Source: Bacteroidota bacterium
GTDB taxonomy: Bacteria > Bacteroidota > Ignavibacteria > Ignavibacteriales > Melioribacteraceae
Assembly (NCBI GenBank): GCA_023453125.1
Contig: JAEXUB010000111.1
Location: 1-21,840 of the forward strand
Length of the DNA: 21,840 nucleotides
Direction of reading: 5' to 3'
The position numbers and the translations under genes are program-made. Positions 16,119 through 21,840 of the stretch are shown piece after piece. Position 1 is the first letter of the stretch. The number at the start of each line of letters is the position of its first letter. The notes beneath the pieces were generated by a model, which was not told the origin of the DNA, ran no database searches, and worked only from the letters and a program-made list of their open reading frames with translations.

Positions 16119-18737
16119 ATGAAATCTGATACCCTATTGAGACGCACAGAGCATTTTATCTTATTTTTATGTTTTGTTTTATTATTAGGCACAGTTAAAG
16201 CACAGACAACTGCAATTAAATTTACGGTTGACATGAAATACCAAATTGCAGACGGATCATTTAATACAGGTACTGATAAAGTCTTTCTACGAGGAAGTTT
16301 CAACAGCTGGGATTTATCGGCACAGATGAACCACGAGGGGAACGGTGTATATACAATTACCCTTAATCTAAATGCGGAGAGCTATTACGACTATAAATAT
16401 TTTACAGACGCACCGGGATTCCCGAACGGCGGTTACGAAGCATCTGTAGGCATTGCTACCAACAACCGGTGGATGGCAATTGGAGCAAACAACATTGAAT
16501 TGGCTAAAATTTATTTTAACAACGCAAACATTCCTGCAAGAAAGGTAACTGCTCATTTCAATATTTTTAGCGACGAAGCCGATATACCCAATCTTGACAG
16601 GATTGCTGATTACCTTGAACGAAAATTTGCAAAAATTACTGGAACACTTGAATCGACAGTAGCAGAGAAGACCAACATCTGGATATTTCCCGATCAGAAG
16701 ACCTATTTTGTTTATAAAGGCTATCCCGACTCACCGAGCTGGTCAATAGGGGGTGCTGTTGGAAAGACAGATGTTCTACTATTTTCACCTACTTATATGG
16801 GATGGGAGTGCCTGCTTAGCACTGCACTGCATGAATTTACCCATATAGTTGTTGCATGGAAGATTGCGGGAACCGTTCCATCCTGGCTGAATGAAGGATG
16901 TGCTCTCATATTTTCAGAGGAACCTCCTGCACGCCCGATAGACCGTATAAGAGATATTGTTAATAACATACTGGGGGGTGTAAAGCCGCCTCTTTCATAT
17001 ATCGAACAGGAAAGCTTCGGCGATGGGAACGGATATCCCCTTTCTCATACAACGGTGGACTTTATTCTTACACGGTTTGGTTCGCATAAGCTTGCAGAAT
17101 TTTTGGTAAACATAGATTACTCGGTTCTGGGTTATTCTTCCAAAGCAGAATTTCAAACCGAATGGCACGCATTCCTTGACCAATACTACCTTGCGTCCCA
17201 GGTTAGTCTTAAATTCTATTTGGATATGGGGTACTACATCTCAAAAGGACTGTTCAATTCATCAACGGATGAAGTTATGATAGGAGGAACGTTTTCAGGC
17301 TGGTACCCCTATGGAACTGTAAGCGAAGGGGATGGGATTTATTCCTTCACAATTACAAGCCCTTATAATTCAAGCTATGAGTATAAATATAAAATCTCTA
17401 CAGCAGGCGCTGCAAATAACGGATGGGAAACAAATTCAAGAACACTCCAGGTCTTAAACACAGGTATAACCCTCCCGTTGTATCCTTTTAACAACATCGA
17501 CAACAGAATTATTATTCTATCTCCGGACGGCGGCGAATTTCTTATTGCAGGAGACAATGCTGAAATTAAGTGGAAATACAATACCGTTCCGGCCGTAAAA
17601 ATTGAAATTTCCACCGATAATGGAAACACCTGGAGCGAAGTTGCAAATACCGTTGCTTCTACTTTTTCCTATAACTGGCGGGTGCCATATACTGCTGCCG
17701 ATCAGGCAAAAATAAAAATTACAGATATATCGGATAATTCAAATAATGATATAAGTGCCAATACATTTAAAATTGTACAGCCTGCCGCCGGGGGTCCGTA
17801 CCAGAATGATCAGAACAGCGTTCTGCTAATGCACTTTGACAATAACTACAATAATAAGCCACAGCAGAGTAATCCGGGCACAGCATACAATGCCGTGTCT
17901 TTTACTTTGCCGGCCTTGTCCGCTCTTGGAATGGCGGCAAACATCGATAATTCCAACGGCGGGACGTGTATTAAAGTCCCTCATTATTCTGCACTGGACC
18001 TATCAGCAAGCTGGACCATTGAATGCTGGTATTATCTTAATAATATCGGGACAGGAAGTGCCACTTATCCTAATCTAATACTCAAGGGGTGGCCTTCGGA
18101 TTATTCAATTTATTTCTCCGCGGACGGAAGTATTGCCACTGCGGAATACACTACAACCACGGGGGGATCCAGAAATGTTTCCGTTAACGGCCTGGACAAG
18201 AGGAGATGGTACCATCTTTCATTTATTAAGGATCTTTCAAGAAAGACTCTTTCCCTTATAATCAGAGATATAAATAAAAATATTGTGGGCTCATCCGTTA
18301 TTTTTGACGATGCATATCTTAAAAACACAGTTTCTGATTTGGCAATAGGAGGTGTTACGGGGGGAAGCAACATTCAGTTCGACGGGTATATTGATGAACT
18401 GAGAATAAGCAGTATAGTGAGGGACTTTACAGTCGGCATCGAAGATGAAACTGCCGAAACAATTATTCCAAACAGTTTTGAACTAATGCAGAATTATCCG
18501 AATCCATTTAATCCCGTTACTACAATAAAATTCTCTCTCCCTTCACATCAAGAGAATGTATTACTTAAGATATACGATACGTTAGGGAGGGAAGTGGCCA
18601 ATCTGCTGAACGGTGCAAAGCAGGCGGGCACCTACTCGGTTAAGTTCGATGCATCGAATCTGCCGAGCGGCGTTTACTTCTATAGGCTTCAGGCTGGCGG
18701 CTTTTCCAGGACAGTTAAAATGATTCTCTTGAAGTAA
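16119..18737 (+). CDS. T9SS-exported multidomain gluzincin-like metallopeptidase
   Basis: 872 residues from ATG 16119, preferred to an upstream in-frame TTG (16098) because AGAGGTG lies 5 bases before the ATG. Domains in order: signal peptide (about 1-28, ending K-A-Q); a CBM48/E-set-like beta domain (about 33-125, V-F-L-R-G-S-F-N-S-W); a zinc peptidase (about 140-360) with H238-E-F-T-H242 and Glu259 in W-L-N-E-G, the HExxH plus Glu gluzincin arrangement of the peptidase MA clan; a second E-set-like domain (about 362-450, M-I-G-G-T-F-S-G-W); an Ig-like domain (S-P-D-G-G-E); a LamG/concanavalin-like domain (about 560-730); and a T9SS sorting tail of about 85 residues (Q-N-Y-P-N-P-F-N-P). It is likely exported and anchored on or released from the surface. 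The protein substrate or carbohydrate target is unknown. Confidence 0.9.
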   Translation: MKSDTLLRRTEHFILFLCFVLLLGTVKAQTTAIKFTVDMKYQIADGSFNTGTDKVFLRGSFNSWDLSAQMNHEGNGVYTITLNLNAESYYDYKYFTDAPGFPNGGYEASVGIATNNRWMAIGANNIELAKIYFNNANIPARKVTAHFNIFSDEADIPNLDRIADYLERKFAKITGTLESTVAEKTNIWIFPDQKTYFVYKGYPDSPSWSIGGAVGKTDVLLFSPTYMGWECLLSTALHEFTHIVVAWKIAGTVPSWLNEGCALIFSEEPPARPIDRIRDIVNNILGGVKPPLSYIEQESFGDGNGYPLSHTTVDFILTRFGSHKLAEFLVNIDYSVLGYSSKAEFQTEWHAFLDQYYLASQVSLKFYLDMGYYISKGLFNSSTDEVMIGGTFSGWYPYGTVSEGDGIYSFTITSPYNSSYEYKYKISTAGAANNGWETNSRTLQVLNTGITLPLYPFNNIDNRIIILSPDGGEFLIAGDNAEIKWKYNTVPAVKIEISTDNGNTWSEVANTVASTFSYNWRVPYTAADQAKIKITDISDNSNNDISANTFKIVQPAAGGPYQNDQNSVLLMHFDNNYNNKPQQSNPGTAYNAVSFTLPALSALGMAANIDNSNGGTCIKVPHYSALDLSASWTIECWYYLNNIGTGSATYPNLILKGWPSDYSIYFSADGSIATAEYTTTTGGSRNVSVNGLDKRRWYHLSFIKDLSRKTLSLIIRDINKNIVGSSVIFDDAYLKNTVSDLAIGGVTGGSNIQFDGYIDELRISSIVRDFTVGIEDETAETIIPNSFELMQNYPNPFNPVTTIKFSLPSHQENVLLKIYDTLGREVANLLNGAKQAGTYSVKFDASNLPSGVYFYRLQAGGFSRTVKMILLK

Positions 18738-18789
18738 AACTATTATACTCAATAAAGAGGAAAACATATTTATAGATTTATCTATTTAA

Positions 18790-18813
18790 CCGCAGGGGGA
18801 GGGCCCCCTGCGG
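18790..18813. repeat. REP-like palindrome, GCAGGGGG type, copy 1
   Basis: A perfect 10-bp stem (arm CCGCAGGGGG) around loop AGGG. The copy at 19851-19874 differs only at the outer base pair, C-G here and A-T there, a compensatory change. It begins 52 bases past the metallopeptidase stop. Confidence 0.8.
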
Positions 18814-18923
18814 ACACCGCAACTTATCTATCCACAGATGCCTTAGCAACAGCGCAAAAGATTATTAAACAGGTTTAAGGCACCAATATTTGCCGTAAAG
18901 GGCATAATATATTTGTTACGTCA

Positions 18924-18947
18924 AACTCCGCCGTAAATGGCGGAGTT
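18924..18947. repeat. REP-like palindrome, ACTCCGCC type
   Basis: A perfect 9-bp stem (arm AACTCCGCC) around a 6-base loop, 24 bases overall, in the same cluster as the other palindromes next to the transposase gene. Confidence 0.65.
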
Positions 18948-18999
18948 AAAATATGCTGATATGAGATCTGCGAATGTTGATAATAATCGCCTGATAATA

Positions 19000-19107
19000 A
19001 CCACGCCGTTCACGGCGTGGTTAGTGGGAATGCCGGGTCGAGCCGGGCTTCAGCCCAATAATCCTTGATGTACAAATATTCTGTCCGCAGAGGCCCCTGC
19101 CTCTGCG
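19000..19107 (+). repeat. Composite hairpin repeat, copy R2
   Basis: The first 102 bases match R1 (15548-15649). It opens with the same 9-bp hairpin and closes with a perfect 9-bp hairpin at 19086-19107 (arm CGCAGAGGC, loop CCCT). That last hairpin is repeated alone at 19215-19236, so R2 is a composite of at least two palindrome types, like a BIME. Confidence 0.75.
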
Positions 19108-19139
19108 AGAATAGCAAATACTGAGGTAGACATCTTAAG

Positions 19140-19163
19140 CGCAAGGGGGAGAACCCCCCTGCG
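19140..19163. repeat. REP-like palindrome, GCAGGGGG type, imperfect copy
   Basis: A 10-bp stem with one A-C mismatch around a 4-base loop, otherwise like the copies at 18790 and 19851. Confidence 0.6.
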
Positions 19164-19214
19164 GGGAGTAAAATAACCATACTGGTAATGGGAGAGTACG
19201 TTAAATTATATGTC

Positions 19215-19236
19215 CGCAGAGGCCCCTGCCTCTGCG
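19215..19236. repeat. REP-like palindrome, CGCAGAGGC type, transposase-proximal copy
   Basis: A perfect 9-bp stem around loop CCCT, identical to 19086-19107. It lies 15 bases past the stop codon of the RAYT gene. The rest of the spacer 18738-19251 holds only palindromes and no gene. Confidence 0.75.
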
Positions 19237-19251
19237 AAAACACAAATAATT

Positions 19252-19809
19252 TTAAAGCAGAATTACTCCACCTTGAGTTGTGTCAACAAATATTACAGAA
19301 TGATCCTTTAAGTAATAATTTCTGGCACTTGAATATTGATATTCATAATCACGTAAAACAAGACCCGCTTCAACGGGATTCTGATGTATATATTTAAGTT
19401 TTGTCCAGAACATTTTTTCATTCCTAATAACCTGATCATCAAAAGAATCCATCCATAGTTTCCTCTTTTGATCTCGCTTTAACGCTGCTTCAAATCGAAA
19501 AATATCTTGTAAATCTTTTCTCTCGCAGAGATATTCCATAATTACTTTAGAGCTGTGCCCCTTTAAATCCCGCATAATATCGGAGATTGTTCCAAATTCC
19601 GGATTCACTTCAATAATCCAGTGAAAATGCGAAGGCATAATAACATACGCGAGAATGGTAAACTTATATTTCGCCTGATAAAACCTAATTTCATTGATTA
19701 GGATATTACAGATATTTGGATCGGAGAAGATATTTATAAATCTGACGACAGTAGACGTAACAAAAAAGTACCTCTCTTCAGTCAGACTATCTCTCCCTCG
19801 AAGCGGCAT
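19252..19809 (-). CDS. REP-associated tyrosine transposase (RAYT, Y1/HUH family)
   Basis: 185 residues, a usual RAYT length. The HUH motif is H61-F-H63 within M-P-S-H-F-H-W-I-I-E-V, the family hallmark. The other conserved block is Y140-I-H-Q-N-P-V-E-A-G-L-V, whose Tyr is the candidate catalytic residue, followed by Y-Q-Y-S-S-A-R-N-Y. RAYTs are single-strand endonucleases related to IS200/IS605 TnpA that bind and cut REP hairpins. AAGGAA lies 6 bases before the ATG. The gene is bracketed by a hairpin 15 bases past its stop and another 41 bases before its start, with several more close by, so it probably acts on these palindromes. It looks intact. Confidence 0.9.
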   Translation of the reverse strand: MPLRGRDSLTEERYFFVTSTVVRFINIFSDPNICNILINEIRFYQAKYKFTILAYVIMPSHFHWIIEVNPEFGTISDIMRDLKGHSSKVIMEYLCERKDLQDIFRFEAALKRDQKRKLWMDSFDDQVIRNEKMFWTKLKYIHQNPVEAGLVLRDYEYQYSSARNYYLKDHSVIFVDTTQGGVILL

Positions 19810-19850
19810 TTTAATTCCTTCATATAATCATGTAAAATTTTATGTATGTA

Positions 19851-19874
19851 ACGCAGGGGGAGGGCCCCCTGCGT
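19851..19874. repeat. REP-like palindrome, GCAGGGGG type, upstream of RAYT
   Basis: A perfect 10-bp stem (arm ACGCAGGGGG) around loop AGGG, 41 bases upstream of the RAYT start codon. See 18790-18813 for the matching copy. Confidence 0.8.
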
Positions 19875-20007
19875 GCAGTAAAGCCCAATTAGCACTAAGT
19901 TTCACAAAATTCCGCTGAAGGGTTAATATGTATATGTACTGAAAGTCCACTGCGGGGGATAGAATTTACTTGCCTTTGAAAGATACGTTCTAAAATTGGG
20001 GGGATTT

Positions 20008-20098
20008 TTTAGTACCCCCGACAGGCCCTCCAAAGGCGGATAAAAGTCGAACCTGTGCGCATGGCTCCCTGCCTCGCCGGCAGGCGGGCGGAGGCCAC
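20008..20098 (-). repeat. tRNA 3'-half-like direct repeat, copy A, with a 19-base insertion
   Basis: Read on the minus strand this ends in a T-arm (ACAGG, TTCGACT, CCTGT) and an acceptor-like GGGGGTA, as in the 3' part of a tRNA. No 5' half is present. It is identical to copy B (20391-20462) except that 19 bases (20026-20044) interrupt the T-arm. A hairpin (CCTGCC and GGCAGG) sits where the anticodon arm should be. Confidence 0.7.
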
Positions 20099-20123
20099 AG
20101 TTTTACATATTTTATTTTGTAGA

Positions 20124-20375
20124 CTATGATCTAGAACATTTTACTTTTTTCAAAAATTCTCTGCCTGAACCACTCTTAAGATATTTTTCTCTCTTAAGAG
20201 CTTCTTCTTCTGAATTAAATTCTTCAGTGTATATAATTTCCCAGGGAATAAATGCTTTGTTTGACTTGGTTTTGCCTGAATTATGTTCTTTCAATCTTTT
20301 ATCAAGATCTTTCGTCATGCCGGTATAAAATTTATAAAATTTTTGGCTTTTAAGGAGATAAACGAAGTATTTCAT
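20124..20375 (-). CDS. Small GIY-YIG domain protein (UPF0213-like)
   Basis: 83 residues, complete. The GIY-like Y-F-V-Y-L-L-K-S (3-10) and the YIG-like F-Y-T-G-M-T (16-21) are present, with Arg27 in D-L-D-K-R-L-K-E-H-N and Glu63 in K-R-E-K-Y-L-K-S, the usual catalytic residues. UPF0213 proteins resemble UvrC and homing endonucleases, are often multicopy in Bacteroidota-type genomes, and have no settled function. The gene lies between two direct repeats derived from a tRNA-like 3' half, with its start codon 16 bases from copy B. That layout suggests a small mobile unit. The ribosome site is weak. Confidence 0.87.
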   Translation of the reverse strand: MKYFVYLLKSQKFYKFYTGMTKDLDKRLKEHNSGKTKSNKAFIPWEIIYTEEFNSEEEALKREKYLKSGSGREFLKKVKCSRS

Positions 20376-20390
20376 CTGATGTGCGGGTTA

Positions 20391-20462
20391 TTTAGTACCC
20401 CCGACAGGAGTCGAACCTGTGCGCATGGCTCCCTGCCTCGCCGGCAGGCGGGCGGAGGCCAC
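20391..20462 (-). repeat. tRNA 3'-half-like direct repeat, copy B
   Basis: 72 bases, the uninterrupted copy. On the minus strand: an anticodon-arm region replaced by or containing a GC-rich hairpin, then T-arm ACAGG-TTCGACT-CCTGT with a perfect 5-bp stem, then CGGGGGTA and CTA in place of CCA. I find no D-arm or 5' acceptor strand before it, so it is a fragment and not a working tRNA. Confidence 0.75.
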
Positions 20463-20673
20463 TTTCCAAGCCATTTTCAAATGTATTTTTCTTTCCCGAT
20501 GTAACCACCGTAACCACTTGAGTCCTCAGCGATGGTATGAAGGAAAGGACAAAATGAAAAAGCCCAAACAGACCGCTAAAGGAGTTACCACGCTCCTCAA
20601 ATCTATTCAGGCTCTTTCCAATTTCTAATATTTTTTTCATTGTGGTAATTTTATAGCTATTGCTTAATAATTT

Positions 20674-20853
20674 CTATTTTCGGTATTTAGCCGCCTTCTC
20701 ATTCAGTATTATAAAAGTCATGCCGTCAATCGTTATAGTGTCGAATCGTTCATCCTTAAGAAGCTCGTATATTCTTTGCCTTGACACGCCTTTACTGATT
20801 GCATAATTCTTTACAAGTTTCAATTTCGATATGTCTATATTCTCAACTTTCAT
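20674..20853 (-). CDS. Small excisionase-like/HTH DNA-binding protein
   Basis: 59 residues from ATG 20853 (an upstream TTG at 20868 is less likely). The core reads K-L-V-K-N-Y-A-I-S-K-G-V-S-R-Q-R-I-Y-E-L-L-K, a helix-turn-helix of the MerR/excisionase (AlpA, Xis-like) kind, followed by the strand pair T-I-T-I-D-G-M-T-F-I-I. Such proteins act in excision or regulation of integrated elements. There is no ribosome site, and a consensus promoter ends 6 bases before the ATG, so the message may be leaderless. Together with the tRNA-like repeats it points to an integrated element. Confidence 0.65.
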   Translation of the reverse strand: MKVENIDISKLKLVKNYAISKGVSRQRIYELLKDERFDTITIDGMTFIILNEKAAKYRK

Positions 20854-20859
20854 GGTGTT

Positions 20860-20888
20860 AAAATACAAAAATCCTTTACCATTGTCAA
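20860..20888 (-). promoter_or_regulatory. Consensus promoter for the HTH gene, leaderless
   Basis: On the minus strand TTGACA (20883-20888), exactly 17 bases, then TATTTT (20860-20865). The -35 matches sigma-70 consensus fully and the -10 in 4 of 6 positions. The ATG starts 6 bases after the -10, where the transcript itself would be expected to begin. Confidence 0.55.
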
Positions 20889-21030
20889 TAGCTGAGGATA
20901 ATAATTATCTACAGCGATTCCCTTTTTATAGCAATACTTCGGAAAAACCCCGGCTGAGTTTTTCGGCATTGACATCCTTTTTGTCTGATTTACTCCGAAA
21001 AAGTACCCGCCGATGTATAGTTTTTAGACT

Positions 21031-21066
21031 CCCTAAAAGGAGGTTTTTACAGTCCCTAAAAAGGAG
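21031..21066 (+). repeat. Two CCCTAAAAAGGAG-type repeats, 23 bases apart
   Basis: Copies at 21031-21043 (CCCTAAAAGGAGG) and 21054-21066 (CCCTAAAAAGGAG). The same motif returns in the 27-base repeats at 21146-21226. The DNA from 20889 to here shows nothing else I can support. Confidence 0.6.
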
Positions 21067-21145
21067 CTTTGAAAAATCAATCAAATAAATCAAAGGGAGT
21101 TTTGTGTCAAAATTCCTTTTTATATAGGGGGGCAAAAGTTCCCTC

Positions 21146-21226
21146 GAATTAATGTCCAGCCTAAAAAGGAGTGAATTAATGTTAGCCCTAAAAAGGGGTG
21201 AATTATTGCAAGTCCTTAAAAGGCAA
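21146..21226 (+). repeat. 27-base tandem repeat, about three units
   Basis: Unit starts at 21146, 21173 and 21200: G-AATTAATG, then a variable gap, then CCTAAAAAGGAGT. The period is 27, then shortens to 24 at the end. Each unit holds an AAGGAG or AAGGGG box about 7 bases before an ATG or TTG. Confidence 0.65.
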
Positions 21227-21277
21227 TTATTAGATTTTTACTCCCGCTTAGGAATTGCGAAGCTCTGGAGCTGTTAG
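21152..21277 (+). CDS. Possible small ORF built of 9-residue repeats
   Basis: 41 codons from ATG 21152, or 32 from ATG 21179, which has AAGGAG 7 bases upstream. The 27-base repeat gives in-frame 9-residue units of the form x-x-x-L-K-R-x-E-L (S-S-L-K-R-S-E-L, L-A-L-K-R-G-E-L, Q-V-L-K-R-Q-L-L), and a terminator-like hairpin follows 16 bases past the stop. It may be a real micro-gene or a leader peptide, or the frame may just follow from the repeat length. I recognise no family. Confidence 0.25.
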   Translation: MSSLKRSELMLALKRGELLQVLKRQLLDFYSRLGIAKLWSC

Positions 21278-21293
21278 GTAGTGTTAAAACCCT

Positions 21294-21325
21294 ACAGCCC
21301 AGTGTATATTTCAGGCTGTTTTTTC
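21294..21325. terminator. Terminator-like hairpin, likely bidirectional
   Basis: A 6-bp stem (ACAGCC and GGCTGT) with a 14-base loop and a T-run on the plus strand. It lies between the possible small ORF and the convergent minus-strand hypothetical gene. Confidence 0.5.
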
Positions 21326-21362
21326 ATTTATAAGCCTCGATAATTGCCTTGCCCGATAATTA

Positions 21363-21608
21363 TTACCCCCCAAAGGAAATAACCCCGTCCTGCTCGATTT
21401 TTGGCTTATGGCCTGTTAGGTTAGTGATCGTCTTAATTGCTCCATCTTTCCTGTTAAATCTACAGGCAAATATCCACAGTGGATTAGTAACTGATATTGC
21501 TGCAATCCTGAATCCTTGACGGCGTTTTAATTTGTCCGCTATTTTCTTTTCATCGGTTTGTAAACGAAAATATGGTTTTGCTTTTTCCTCTTGCCATAGG
21601 TAAGTCAT
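21363..21608 (-). CDS. Hypothetical protein, 81 residues
   Basis: The ATG at 21608 has AAGGGG 8 bases upstream, and the composition looks coding (many Lys, Arg, Phe; a central I-S-V-T-N-P-L-W-I-F strand). I recognise no family. Helical and basic at the start, with a beta-rich middle and an E-Q-D-G-V-I-S-F-G-G tail. It is compatible with a small mobile-element or phage protein, given the neighbours. No signal peptide or membrane segment is seen. Its upstream spacer (21609-21747) shows nothing I can support. Confidence 0.55.
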   Translation of the reverse strand: MTYLWQEEKAKPYFRLQTDEKKIADKLKRRQGFRIAAISVTNPLWIFACRFNRKDGAIKTITNLTGHKPKIEQDGVISFGG

Positions 21609-21747
21609 TATTAAGCCCCTTTGATTTTAATATGGGGACACCTTTAATGATGTATTATCCCCTTGTAAAATAAATTTTGTAAGGTAAAAGAGTTAAGATA
21701 TACATATAATATAAAGTCGACCTGCATTAGGCCTCTACTAAACTCTA

Positions 21748-21840
21748 TTAACTCACTTTAACTAATCTCAATTTGCTTCTTTGTTGCTGCGTGAAGTAAT
21801 TTGTTTCAAGCCTGAGATAATCAAGCTCTTTCTTTATCTC
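21748..21840 (-). CDS. 3' end of an unidentified minus-strand gene, cut by the window edge
   Basis: 30 codons open from the right edge, ending at TAA (21748-21750). The visible tail is Lys/Glu/Leu-rich and looks like a coiled or helical end (E-I-K-K-E-L-D-Y-L-R-L-E-T, then Q-Q-Q-R-S-K-L-R-L). Too short to assign. As the next gene in this accessory stretch it could be a replication or recombination protein, but nothing seen here shows that. Confidence 0.4.
   Translation of the reverse strand, partial: EIKKELDYLRLETNYFTQQQRSKLRLVKVS

Noticed and set aside
18826..18836. DnaA-box-like TATCCACAG, also near 21469
   Set aside because: Each copy is isolated and imperfect; no cluster and no dnaA or replication gene nearby, so an origin is not supported.
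18738..19251. CRISPR array
   Set aside because: The repeats are hairpins of different sequence with uneven spacing, and no cas genes are present; REP-like elements fit better.
20391..20462. A complete tRNA gene
   Set aside because: Only the T-arm, a degraded anticodon region and acceptor 3' strand are present; no D-arm or 5' acceptor strand, and CTA replaces CCA.
20392..20640. Overlapping open frames on both strands around the tRNA-like repeat B (including a 24-codon frame at 20552-20626 with a fair ribosome site)
   Set aside because: The longer ones translate the repeat itself; the 24-codon one has no family, and I cannot separate it from chance.
20831..21088. Plus-strand open frame of 85 codons
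   Set aside because: It overlaps the HTH gene start and promoter and then runs through short repeats; a shadow is more likely.

Overview
The window looks like chromosomal DNA of an Ignavibacteria-type bacterium (Bacteroidota/Chlorobi group). The clues are a T9SS-type C-terminal sorting tail with the motif QNYPNPFNP, several signal peptides ending in Y-S-Q, and two-component and partner-switching proteins of the kind common there. The assignment rests on motifs only.

Positions 1-9655 hold nine tightly packed plus-strand genes that read as one operon. In order they are: the 3' end of an NMT1/THI5-like substrate-binding protein, a Cache-HAMP-GAF histidine kinase, a lone receiver, a receiver-PP2C phosphatase, an RsbW-like GHKL protein, a lipoprotein of polar-amino-acid SBP lobes, an SBP-SBP-permease fusion, a GlnQ/HisP-like ATPase with an extra C-terminal domain, and a STAS anti-anti-sigma-like protein. 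The ATPase extra domain looks like a degenerate RsbW fold. The SBP lobes occur in permuted order (lobe 2 before lobe 1). My inference is that a two-component signal drives a partner switch (PP2C, GHKL, STAS) that acts on an amino-acid ABC transporter. This is the strongest candidate here for an undescribed system.

Positions 9764-15410 hold ordinary genes with long spacers: a secreted YD-like repeat protein, a small Lys-rich Cys-containing secreted protein, aquaporin Z (minus), a secreted serine beta-lactamase-family hydrolase with a TPR-like tail, and a secreted DUF4350/GATase-like protein (minus). The spacers carry many 22-26 nt perfect hairpins.

Positions 16119-18737 encode one large secreted multidomain metallopeptidase exported by T9SS.

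Positions 18738-21840 are accessory DNA. A REP-associated Y1 transposase (RAYT) sits in a cluster of REP-like palindromes. A small GIY-YIG gene is bracketed by two direct repeats that resemble the 3' half of a tRNA. After these come a small excisionase-like HTH gene with a consensus promoter and apparently no leader, a 27-bp tandem repeat that may be a tiny gene, a hypothetical gene, and the 3' end of a further minus-strand gene cut by the window edge. This looks like the edge of an integrated or decayed mobile element.
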